Source: Mucilaginibacter lappiensis
GTDB lineage: Bacteria; Bacteroidota; Bacteroidia; Sphingobacteriales; Sphingobacteriaceae
Assembly (NCBI RefSeq): GCF_900155965.1
Contig: NZ_FTMG01000007.1
Span: 1-64,000, forward strand
Direction of reading: 5' to 3'
DNA length: 64,000 bases
Shown: one piece after another, positions 44,825-52,731 of the stretch
Position numbering within the stretch: the first letter of the stretch is position 1
Layout: every line of letters begins with the position of its first letter
Made by a program: the position numbers and the translations under genes
Notes under the pieces: generated by a model
Databases searched by the model: none
Told to the model about the DNA's origin: nothing
Seen by the model: only the letters and a program-made list of their open reading frames with translations

Positions 44825-46129
44825 ATGAAAGAGCCCACCAAACCCCAGCCCGGATACAGCAAAAAAAAGCTCTGGAAGTTCCTAACGGTTTTGGGACCTG
44901 GCCTTACCACGGGTGCTGCGGATGATGATCCGTCGGGTATTGCCACGTATTCGCAAACGGGCGCTCAATTTGGTTATGGGCAATTGTGGACGGCCCTTTT
45001 TATGCTACCCTTTATGACCGCGGTTCAGGAGGCCTGCGCCAGGATAGGGCTGGTTACCGGAAAAGGGATTGCTGCGGTAGTAAAAATACACTACAATAAA
45101 ACCGTACTGTACAGTGTGGTGGCTCTGGTTGTTGTTGCCAATACCATTAATATCGGTGCTGATATTGGCGCTATGGCTTCGGCTGCACAATTATTGGTAC
45201 CGTTGCCCTTTGCAGCCATTACGTTGTTTTTTACCGGCACTATCCTGCTATTGGAGATATTTACCAATTATAAAGTTTATTCGCGTATACTGAAATGGCT
45301 GGCCCTGGCGCTACTCTCCTACCCTATAACCGTTTTTTTGGTACATCAACCCTGGCTTACGGTACTCAAGGCGTCAATAATTCCGCATATTGAATTTAAC
45401 TTTCAGTTCCTTTTTATCATTACCGGCGTGTTGGGTACCACCATATCGCCTTATATGTTCTTTTGGGAAGCTTCACAGGAAATAGAGGACCAGGCCGAAA
45501 AACACCTAAAAAAAGGTGCTGTTGTACGACCGGTGAACCGCAGGGATATCAGCCGGATGAGGATAGATAATAATGTAGGCATGGTCATTTCAGAAATTAC
45601 TACCTGGTGCATTATCCTGGTAGCAGCTACCGTATTACACGGCGGCGGTATTAAAGATGTTAAAACGGCTGCCGACGCAGCTAAGGCTTTGGAGCCTTTG
45701 GTGAAATCTTTTCCGCATGCCGGTTATCTGGCTAAGCTTATTTTTTCTATTGGAATTATTGGTTTGGGCATGCTGGCCATTCCTGTCCTTTCCGGTTCGG
45801 CGGCTTATGCGGTTGCCGAAGCATTAAGCTGGAAAGCCAGCCTGAATTTAAAATTAAACCGTGCACGTGGTTTTTATGGGGTGATCATCGTGGCTACTTT
45901 GATCGGTTTGCTGATCAATTTTATTGGTATTGATCCGGTAAAGGCACTCGTTTATGCTGCCGTATTAAATGGGGTGGCGGCAGTCCCCCTATTGTTTTTG
46001 GTAGCCCGGATAGCCCGAAACAAAGACATTATGGGTACGTTCAGAAGCGGCCCTCTATCCAATATTTTACTATGGGTAACTTTTGTGGCTATGGGAACCG
46101 CTGCTATTGCTATGTTCTTTACTTTTTAA
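44825..46129 (+). CDS. Nramp-like divalent metal transporter with altered metal-site motifs
   Basis: 11-12 membrane helices of the SLC11/Nramp fold, 434 aa. In helix 1 the canonical D-P-G-N motif is replaced by D35-P36-S37-G38 (AADDDPSGIATYS). In helix 6 the M-P-H-N motif is replaced by S208-P209-Y210-M211 (GTTISPYMFFWEASQ). Both sets of residues contact the metal in Mn/Fe Nramp transporters, so this belongs to a divergent subgroup whose substrate is unknown to me; a different divalent ion is plausible. No neighbouring metal regulator. Confidence 0.85.
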   Translation: MKEPTKPQPGYSKKKLWKFLTVLGPGLTTGAADDDPSGIATYSQTGAQFGYGQLWTALFMLPFMTAVQEACARIGLVTGKGIAAVVKIHYNKTVLYSVVALVVVANTINIGADIGAMASAAQLLVPLPFAAITLFFTGTILLLEIFTNYKVYSRILKWLALALLSYPITVFLVHQPWLTVLKASIIPHIEFNFQFLFIITGVLGTTISPYMFFWEASQEIEDQAEKHLKKGAVVRPVNRRDISRMRIDNNVGMVISEITTWCIILVAATVLHGGGIKDVKTAADAAKALEPLVKSFPHAGYLAKLIFSIGIIGLGMLAIPVLSGSAAYAVAEALSWKASLNLKLNRARGFYGVIIVATLIGLLINFIGIDPVKALVYAAVLNGVAAVPLLFLVARIARNKDIMGTFRSGPLSNILLWVTFVAMGTAAIAMFFTF

Positions 46130-46428
46130 AACTTTTAAAACAGGGGGGATTATACCAGGCGATATGCGGTTCCTTCCTCGGGGAAGTGAAGGAAGGGATT
46201 TATGGGATAAGCTTATACTGCTTACAGAAACCCCTCCCTGCCATTACGCCCCGGCAGCCGCACCCCTCCCGTGGGGAGCGAATTGAAGAATACTGCAGGT
46301 ATAGCGATGATAGCATCGGCCATAGGCGGGATTTAAATTAAAGCGGGATTTATACAAATGCTCCTGACATACTGTTGTCATCAGGTACATTTATGTTTGC
46401 TTGTAAATAACAATCAAATAATACCACT
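46130..46428. other. 299-bp gene-free spacer, GC-rich part
   Basis: Contains a GC-rich block near 46210-46280 (CCCCTCCCTGCCATTACGCC, then CACCCCTCCCGTGGGGAG), similar in composition to the other CCCCTCC repeat copies. Nothing else recognised. Confidence 0.4.
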
Positions 46429-46824
46429 ATGAAATTATCATCATTAAGAATTATCACCAACGAAATAAAAAACCTGGTACCGTTTTATGAAAAAATCACT
46501 GGTTTGCCCGCCAAATGGTATACGAACGACTTTGCAGAAATAACTACAGATGGTAGTAATTTAGCTATTGCCAGTACCCGGACATTAAGCTTATTCGGGA
46601 ACGACTTTGCTGAAGCCGCCAGTAACAAAAGCGTGATTATAGAATTTCGCGTGGCAGACGTTGATGATCAATATGCTAAAATTAAAGATTTACTGAATGA
46701 CATCATTCAAGAGCCAACAACGATGCCCTGGGGTAATCGCTCCTTATTATTTCGCGATCCAGAGGGTAATTTAGTTAACTTTTTTACCCCTGTTTCTGCT
46801 GAAGCTGCTGAACGATTTAATTAA
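46429..46824 (+). CDS. VOC (glyoxalase/dioxygenase-fold) family protein
   Basis: 131 aa, one VOC module pair: FYEKITGLPAKWYTNDFAEI at the N-terminus and LLFRDPEGNLVNFFTPVSAE at the end, where the Glu of the DPEGN-type motif is a usual metal ligand. Could be a metal-dependent lyase, isomerase or resistance protein. Function unassigned. Confidence 0.85.
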   Translation: MKLSSLRIITNEIKNLVPFYEKITGLPAKWYTNDFAEITTDGSNLAIASTRTLSLFGNDFAEAASNKSVIIEFRVADVDDQYAKIKDLLNDIIQEPTTMPWGNRSLLFRDPEGNLVNFFTPVSAEAAERFN

Positions 46825-46868
46825 GTTTTGAGATCTTTTCTTACTTCCGCGGAATGTTAAACTCTTTC

Positions 46869-46998
46869 GCCGTCGCTCGGCTCCTGCCGCGTGACGATTA
46901 TTTACAGGCCTCTGGCCTGCGATTCAAATATAACCCTGATTTTTACTGCGGCCGGAGGCCGGGCGATAGTGGTCACTCGGCTGGAGCCCAGCGACGGC
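46869..46998. repeat. 130-bp imperfect fold-back element
   Basis: Outer arms 46869-46895 and 46972-46998 are inverted copies over 27 nt (GCCGTCGCTCGGCTCCTGCC and its reverse-complement partner, about 22 of 27 matching), with a second inner pair around GGCCTCTGGCCTG / GGCCGGAGGCC. It could be a MITE-like or REP-like element. No transposase gene is nearby. Confidence 0.6.
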
Positions 46999-47105
46999 AG
47001 AGGAAACTGAAAAATTCAGATATCGTGTTCGACGGATGGTGCGGAGATAACACCGACCATAAGCTGAATATTTTCTTCACACGTCATTGCGAGGTACGAA
47101 GCAAA

Positions 47106-47190
47106 GAGCCCCCTCTAAATCTCCCCCGGAAGGGGGGACTTTTCGAAATATTTTAAAGCCCTCCCTTCCGGGGAGGGTTGGGTGGGGCTC
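47106..47190. repeat. 85-bp GC-rich repeat, copy A
   Basis: Two hairpin halves (CTCCCCCGGAAGGGGGGA and CCCTCCCTTCCGGGGAGGG) joined by an AT-rich link. Its reverse complement is found, with small changes, at 49889-49976, so the two copies bracket the GH31 gene in inverted orientation. Confidence 0.75.
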
Positions 47191-47210
47191 AATGACGCGT
47201 GGAATAGATA

Positions 47211-47240
47211 ATCAAAAGGCCCCGTTTGGGGCCTTTTGAT
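47211..47240 (-). terminator. strong terminator of the alpha-glucan block
   Basis: 13-bp stem ATCAAAAGGCCCC / GGGGCCTTTTGAT with a 4-nt loop, one base after the GH31 stop codon. AT-rich tails on both sides, so it works bidirectionally. Confidence 0.9.
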
Positions 47241-49718
47241 TTATTTTAAAATTTCGATGTGTTTGAAATTCTTGCTGAACTTAAACTCTACCGTACCATC
47301 GGTATTGATGATGAAGTCGCTGACTACTTTGCCATCGGCTAGTATTTTGCCTGGCTTAAATGGCAGACCAATGATATTGAGGTGATAGCCTTCATAACGC
47401 GGGGTATACAGACCCTCCATACTTTGGTGAATGGTCATCTGGCGGGAATTGCCGTTTACCACAAACTTTTTCTCAAGGTAAATATCCTGCTCATAAGCAA
47501 AGGTTTCGCCATAATCCTCAAACAGGAAGGAGTTCACTTCATAGTCTGAATAATAGATATTTTGTTTTACTTCTTCTATTTCATGCTCGCCCACGTATTG
47601 CATTACCGGGTATTCTGGTATTACCGAACCGGCTTTTACAAACAGCGGTATGGTTTCCAGCGGTGTGTCTACGGTTACTTCTTTGCCCCCTTCTACAATT
47701 TCGTGGCTCCAAAAATTAAACCATTTGCCTTTGGGTAAATACACGTTACGGCTGGTTTGTCCCGGCTCCATTACCGGGCAAACCAATATCTTATCGCCAT
47801 ATGTAAACTCATCCTGGCGGAAGTGGTTTAATTTCACATCCTGCTCATGCATTACTATCGGCCTTAATATCGGGAAACCATAACGGTGATGCTCCCAAAA
47901 GGTAGAGTAAAAGTAAGGCATCAGTTTATACCGCAACTCGATAAACTTGCGGTTGATGGCGGTAAATGGTTCCCCAAAACTCCAGGGCTCACGCTCCTTG
48001 GTATCACCCGCCGAGTGCGCGCGCATGAAAGGTGAGAAAGTCCCCATCTGGATCCAGCGGGTAAACAGTTCGCCATCTGGCTCGCCGCTAAAGCCGCCTA
48101 TATCGGTACCGCAAAACGGTATGCCCGACACGGAAAGACGCTGACATTGGATATTACCTAATTTAAGGTGCTCCCAGGAAGCCACGTTATCGCCCGTCCA
48201 CACAGATGAATAACGCTGTACACCCGAGTAACCCGCCCTGGTAATGGTAAAAGGGCGCTTATTTTTCATGATGCTACGCAAACCCTCATAAGTGGAGCGT
48301 ACCATTTGCATGCCATATATGTTATGTGCTTTACGATGCGATCCGCGGAAACCATCGTACTGATGGCGCACATCATCGGGGAAAGTACCCGCGCCAAATA
48401 CGGCGGGTTCGTTCATATCGTTCCAAACACCGGCTACGCCCATCTGTACCAGTTCGTCAAACAAACCGCCCCACCAGGTACGTACCTCTGGATTGGTAAA
48501 ATCAGGAAACTGACAGCGACCCGGCCAAACGTGGCCCTCCATAAAATAATCATCACTGCGGCGGCAGAAATATCTTTTCTCCTTACCTTCCTTAAACACG
48601 GCATAGTTATCGTCAACCCGTATTCCCGGGTCAATGATCACTACGGTTTTAAACCCGTCGGCGGCCAGTTCGCTGATCATTTTTTTAGGATCAGGGAAAT
48701 ATTTGCGGTTCCAGGTAAAACAGCGGTAACCATCCATATAATCAATATCCAGGTACAGACCATCGCATGGAATCTTATTTTCACGGAAACCCCTGGCAAT
48801 CTTTTTCACCTTGGCCTCGGGATAATAGCTCCAACGGCACTGGTGATAGCCCAGCGCCCAAAGTGGTGGCATGGGATGTGTTCCTGTTAAAATATGATAG
48901 CTTTTTACCACGTCCATCATGTGCGGACCGTGGATGTAGTAATATTGCAATTCGCCTCCATCTGCCCAGAAACTTGTTTTGGTGGTATCTTCGCCGCCAA
49001 AATCAAACTGCGCCTTAAACGTATTATCAAAGAAAATACCGTGCGCGATACCTTCATTTACACTGATGTAAAACGGAATACTGCGGTAAAGCGGATCCTG
49101 GTTCCACTGAAACGAATAAGCGTCGGTGTTCCAGTTTTTTAAGCGTTTGCCACGCAGGTTAAACTCAGTTGGTTTATCGCCCAGGCCAAAAAAGCTTTCG
49201 TCTGGATGGCAGGTTTTGGTACAGAAAACATAGTAACCGCCAAACTTCACATTCTCTTCCCAGTGCATAGGCACAGCATCGGTACTGGTTACATGACTGT
49301 TTTGATCAGAAAATGATATAAAAAAGTCCTTTTTACGGATATGACAGTTTATCGATTTAGTGGCTATCCGAAACTCAAGCTCATCTTCAAACAGGGTAAA
49401 TTCTGCGGCATTATGTTCCAGTTTGGGAACCGCGTAGGAAAAATCTTCCAGGAAAACGCCATGCGGGGCAACCCTGATCCGGATGATCTCGTCAGTCACT
49501 ACTACCACCTCCACTTTCGCGTCGCCATCGGTAAGGTAAAATTTATTCCCCAACTGCTCGGCATGATTAGGCGTACCGAGGTACTTCTTGATGATGGGCT
49601 TTATAGCATCAGCCGGGTTATTGAGGTGATGAAACTCCTCATCTTCTTCCTCAATTATGTGTTCCGCTTCAACTAATTTACGAGGTATCAGCTCCTCATT
49701 TGGTATATTACTTTCCAT
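47241..49718 (-). CDS. GH31 alpha-glucosidase
   Basis: Hydrolyses alpha-glucosidic bonds of maltose and maltodextrins, 825 aa. N-terminal beta domain, catalytic barrel with the nucleophile Asp in GVWNDMNEPAVFG (about residue 432), RPFTITRAGYSG and FRRHSAGDTKEREPW-like barrel end (here FMRAHSAGDTKEREPWSFG), then beta C-terminal domains. The N-terminus has no signal peptide; about 30 acidic residues precede the first fold, so it is probably cytoplasmic. It shares a strand with GH13, GH65 and pgmB. Confidence 0.95.
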   Translation of the reverse strand: MESNIPNEELIPRKLVEAEHIIEEEDEEFHHLNNPADAIKPIIKKYLGTPNHAEQLGNKFYLTDGDAKVEVVVVTDEIIRIRVAPHGVFLEDFSYAVPKLEHNAAEFTLFEDELEFRIATKSINCHIRKKDFFISFSDQNSHVTSTDAVPMHWEENVKFGGYYVFCTKTCHPDESFFGLGDKPTEFNLRGKRLKNWNTDAYSFQWNQDPLYRSIPFYISVNEGIAHGIFFDNTFKAQFDFGGEDTTKTSFWADGGELQYYYIHGPHMMDVVKSYHILTGTHPMPPLWALGYHQCRWSYYPEAKVKKIARGFRENKIPCDGLYLDIDYMDGYRCFTWNRKYFPDPKKMISELAADGFKTVVIIDPGIRVDDNYAVFKEGKEKRYFCRRSDDYFMEGHVWPGRCQFPDFTNPEVRTWWGGLFDELVQMGVAGVWNDMNEPAVFGAGTFPDDVRHQYDGFRGSHRKAHNIYGMQMVRSTYEGLRSIMKNKRPFTITRAGYSGVQRYSSVWTGDNVASWEHLKLGNIQCQRLSVSGIPFCGTDIGGFSGEPDGELFTRWIQMGTFSPFMRAHSAGDTKEREPWSFGEPFTAINRKFIELRYKLMPYFYSTFWEHHRYGFPILRPIVMHEQDVKLNHFRQDEFTYGDKILVCPVMEPGQTSRNVYLPKGKWFNFWSHEIVEGGKEVTVDTPLETIPLFVKAGSVIPEYPVMQYVGEHEIEEVKQNIYYSDYEVNSFLFEDYGETFAYEQDIYLEKKFVVNGNSRQMTIHQSMEGLYTPRYEGYHLNIIGLPFKPGKILADGKVVSDFIINTDGTVEFKFSKNFKHIEILK

Positions 49719-49888
49719 TCAAATCTATTAGGGGTCTGCTACAAATATGTATAAAGTGTACTTACTACGCAATATACGACTATTGAATTAATGAAAAATC
49801 ATTAACCGTGCCATTAAATGCAATTTCTCATAAATTTAATTTAATTTTTATATCGAATTTTTATTGGCAGGGGGTAAACATGGCGGAA

Positions 49889-49976
49889 GAGCCCCTCCCA
49901 ACCCTCCCCGGAAGGGAGGGCTTAAAATACTTCCCAAAAGTCTCCCCTTCCGGGGGAGATTTAGAGGGGGCTTTTA
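49889..49976. repeat. 85-bp GC-rich repeat, copy B
   Basis: Inverted relative of copy A. It runs into the stop codon of the GH13 gene (stop at 49974-49976), so the 3' end of that gene is formed by the repeat. Confidence 0.75.
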
Positions 49977-51677
49977 AAACGCCAGTAACAGCCCACCCGA
50001 GGCCAGCACTTTCACCTGCACTCCATTTCTGATATCAACGGTGTTGAATTTTACCCCGCTGAGCAGATCGGTAAATGCTGTTTTGCCGCTGATGTTTAAT
50101 TTATTGAGCAGATCGTCTGGCAGTTTAACTATTATTGCACGTTCAGTCCGGTTAAAATTGGCGATCACCAGTACGCGCTGTTCGGCGGTGTAGCGCAGGT
50201 AGATGTATAATAACTGATCAAAGCCGGGTTGGTGCTCGTTGGCCATCATCAGTTCATAAAAAAGTCCGTTGCTTAATGCTTCGTTATTCTTCACACTTAG
50301 CAATAGTTTTTGATAGAAACCGCGCAGGTTTTGCTGACTTTCGGACAGGTTTACGCCATCAAATGCACCGTTATTGAGCCATTTCTGATGTTCGGGCACA
50401 CCACAATAATCAAAGATAGAGGTACGTCCGTCATCTCCACTAAAACCTTGGTTACCCAAGGCAGGTTCGCCCACTTCCTGGCCTGAATAGATCATGACCG
50501 GGCCTGTGTTCATCGTTGCCGTCACAATCATACCGGGCACGGCCAGCCAGGCGTCGCCGGCAAAATAGCGGGAGGCGATGCGCTGTTCATCATGGTTTTC
50601 CATAAAGCGCAGCATATGCTGGTCGATACCATGACAATGGGTATTCCATACGTTGTTGATCTCCCAGGTACTGGCGCCATAATCGTTACGGGTTAGCCGA
50701 CGGATAGCATCGTACAAACCCACCTTATCATACAGGTAATCAAAGCCGCCTCTGGAAATATAGTCGCCATATTTGTTTTTGTCGTAGGCTTCGCCGATAA
50801 ATATGGTACCGGGATAGGCTGCTTTTAACTTGGGTATCACCCAGGCCCAAAATTCGGTGGGTACCATCTCCACCATATCACAGCGATAGCCATCTATGCC
50901 TTTTTTACTCCAAAAGTCTAGGATATCATAGATCTTGTTCCAGAGGGGAGGTATCGGGTCGAAATGACCGTAACGGCCGTTCATGTAATCGACCCCATAA
51001 TTGAGTTTCATAGTCTCGAACCAGTCGTTGATAGACGGCCTGGCGCTGAACACATCATTGCCAGTAGCCTTAGCGGGGTTCTCGTCAAAGCGGCCGTCTT
51101 TCAAGGGGCTCTGAAACTCATCCCCACCGGGATTGTAACCCGATGGCACTACAAAAGACTGGCCGGGGATATAATAAAAATCGTTCCGGGGATCGAAAGC
51201 TTTGCTTTTATCGTCGTCCTGCCCAAAATCGCGAACATCCGCTGGCTTTACATCCGAGGCATAGGTGCGGGCCACATGGTTGGGCACCAGGTCCATGATC
51301 ACTTTAAGGCCATTGTTATGGGTGCGTTGTATCAAAGCCTCGTATTCGGCTATGCGGTTGTTGACATCAACCGCCAGATCGGGCGCTACGTCATAATAAT
51401 CCTTAATGGCATAAGGCGAGCCAGCTCTGCCTTTCACAATATCCGGATCGTCATTGGCAATACCATTAGCGGTATAATCGGTCATGGTGGCGTGTTCGAT
51501 AACGCCGGTATACCATACATGGGTAAAACTCATGGCCTTGATTTCCTGTAGCGCTTTATCGCTGATGTTGTTCAGTTTACCAACGCCATTTTCTTCGATT
51601 GAACCGTTGACTTTATTACGTATTTGCGCATTGCCAAACAGACGGGGCAGTAATTGATATATGATGAGTTTATCCAT
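49974..51677 (-). CDS. GH13 alpha-amylase-family enzyme
   Basis: 567 aa GH13 barrel with no signal peptide (starts MDKLIIYQLLPRLFGN), so probably cytoplasmic, acting on imported maltodextrins. Conserved regions: VIMDLVPNHVA; nucleophile Asp in GIDGYRCDMVEM; acid/base Glu in IFIGEAYDKN; third Asp in MENHDEQR. The C-terminal beta domain ends ASGGLLLAF. Between GH31 (downstream) and the SRPBCC gene; gap to the SRPBCC gene is 69 bp. Exact subfamily (cyclomaltodextrinase, neopullulanase or amylase) is not clear. Confidence 0.93.
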   Translation of the reverse strand: MDKLIIYQLLPRLFGNAQIRNKVNGSIEENGVGKLNNISDKALQEIKAMSFTHVWYTGVIEHATMTDYTANGIANDDPDIVKGRAGSPYAIKDYYDVAPDLAVDVNNRIAEYEALIQRTHNNGLKVIMDLVPNHVARTYASDVKPADVRDFGQDDDKSKAFDPRNDFYYIPGQSFVVPSGYNPGGDEFQSPLKDGRFDENPAKATGNDVFSARPSINDWFETMKLNYGVDYMNGRYGHFDPIPPLWNKIYDILDFWSKKGIDGYRCDMVEMVPTEFWAWVIPKLKAAYPGTIFIGEAYDKNKYGDYISRGGFDYLYDKVGLYDAIRRLTRNDYGASTWEINNVWNTHCHGIDQHMLRFMENHDEQRIASRYFAGDAWLAVPGMIVTATMNTGPVMIYSGQEVGEPALGNQGFSGDDGRTSIFDYCGVPEHQKWLNNGAFDGVNLSESQQNLRGFYQKLLLSVKNNEALSNGLFYELMMANEHQPGFDQLLYIYLRYTAEQRVLVIANFNRTERAIIVKLPDDLLNKLNISGKTAFTDLLSGVKFNTVDIRNGVQVKVLASGGLLLAF

Positions 51678-51684
51678 TCTTTTA

Positions 51685-51714
51685 GTATCAAGTAACGAGT
51701 ATCAAGTATCAAGA
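51685..51714. repeat. AGTATCAAGTATCAAG-type words
   Basis: AGTATCAAG-like words repeated between the GH13 start and the SRPBCC gene end. Same word family as the perfect inverted repeat at 58778-58900. Confidence 0.65.
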
Positions 51715-51746
51715 CTTTTTACGGGATTTTGTTTGGAAATGATTGT

Positions 51747-52730
51747 TTATTGGTGTAAGGACGCTATTGGAACATCCGCCGACTCCGACCGTTCTTTGAT
51801 CACTTTTAATATATTTTGCTGGATATCCTTCATGATCCAGGAGGCCCAGATACCCGCATAAAAATTAAATGTAGTACTTAATTTAAAGGTACTGAACAAT
51901 CGCAATTTACAATGATGTGGATCTACTTGCTCTAACTGATAGGTTCCGTTAAGCACATCAAAAAAATCACCACCAACTACAATATGCTTATCCATTGTAG
52001 TTGACGGGATATCATACGGATTAGCATGAATGGTAAAAGTCATGGATTGAAGCGGTTTATAGGCGGTTACTACCTCGTCAAATACCAAACCTTTATCAAA
52101 TATGGCTTTTCGTTTACCACCTACTGCTTCTTTATCCAGCTCTGCTTTAATCGGTCTTGGGAAACCTAAAAAACGAGTAAAGGCTGCGCTATCCTGTTTT
52201 TGATCAATTGCCCGTACACGGGTTACGTTCTTCCAGATCTGATCTTTAGAGGCCCGAATATCAATTTCGGTATAGGCTTGATAAGTACCGGGAATTGCTC
52301 CTATCATTTTTTCTATTGGCGCCAGAAAAAACGGCAGTAACAGTACCACATAAACAAACCCTTTATTTTTATTCCACTTTTTTAATTTAAAATGCCGGGC
52401 AGTGATACCGCCTAACCCTGCCATGATTAAAAAAATGGGCATGATCATGAGCCAGCAGGCCATGCCTTCAATTTTTAAACAAAGGGTTATGATAAAGAAA
52501 ATGAATATGGGGATAAATGGTATAAAAAAGGCCGCTGCCGAATACGCTATGGTTTCGGTTTTACATAAATAAACAGTTAAAAACCCCACGCCAAATGGCA
52601 GGCCCAGCAAAAAAGTAACCGTCATTACGCTGTAAAGCCCGTGCAGCCCCAGAGCAAATAAGCCTCTCATGATTAAAGCAAAAGCAACCGCGGCGATAAC
52701 AGCCAGGATGATACGCTGTGTTTTATTCAT
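51747..52730 (-). CDS. Membrane protein with C-terminal SRPBCC (START-like) domain
   Basis: 327 aa. Residues 1-145 form about four membrane helices (IILAVIAAVAFALIMRGLFA; TYLLGLPFGVGFL-type run; FIPFIPIFIFFIITLCLKI; VYVVLLLPFFLAPIEKMIG). Residues 150-320 show the SRPBCC pattern (YTEIDIRASKDQIWKNVTRV, MTFTIHANPYD, LRLFSTFKLSTTFNFY). The start lies 1 nt from the GH65 stop codon, so translation is coupled. Function unknown; a lipid- or hydrophobic-ligand-binding role is inferred from the fold. Confidence 0.78.
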   Translation of the reverse strand: MNKTQRIILAVIAAVAFALIMRGLFALGLHGLYSVMTVTFLLGLPFGVGFLTVYLCKTETIAYSAAAFFIPFIPIFIFFIITLCLKIEGMACWLMIMPIFLIMAGLGGITARHFKLKKWNKNKGFVYVVLLLPFFLAPIEKMIGAIPGTYQAYTEIDIRASKDQIWKNVTRVRAIDQKQDSAAFTRFLGFPRPIKAELDKEAVGGKRKAIFDKGLVFDEVVTAYKPLQSMTFTIHANPYDIPSTTMDKHIVVGGDFFDVLNGTYQLEQVDPHHCKLRLFSTFKLSTTFNFYAGIWASWIMKDIQQNILKVIKERSESADVPIASLHQ

Positions 52731-52731
52731 T

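Noticed and set aside
46854..47156. Open frame of 100 codons after the VOC gene
   Set aside because: It runs straight through the fold-back element and the GC-rich repeat, so it is not a gene.
48306..48890. Open frame of 194 codons opposite GH31
   Set aside because: Antisense to a clear glycoside hydrolase.
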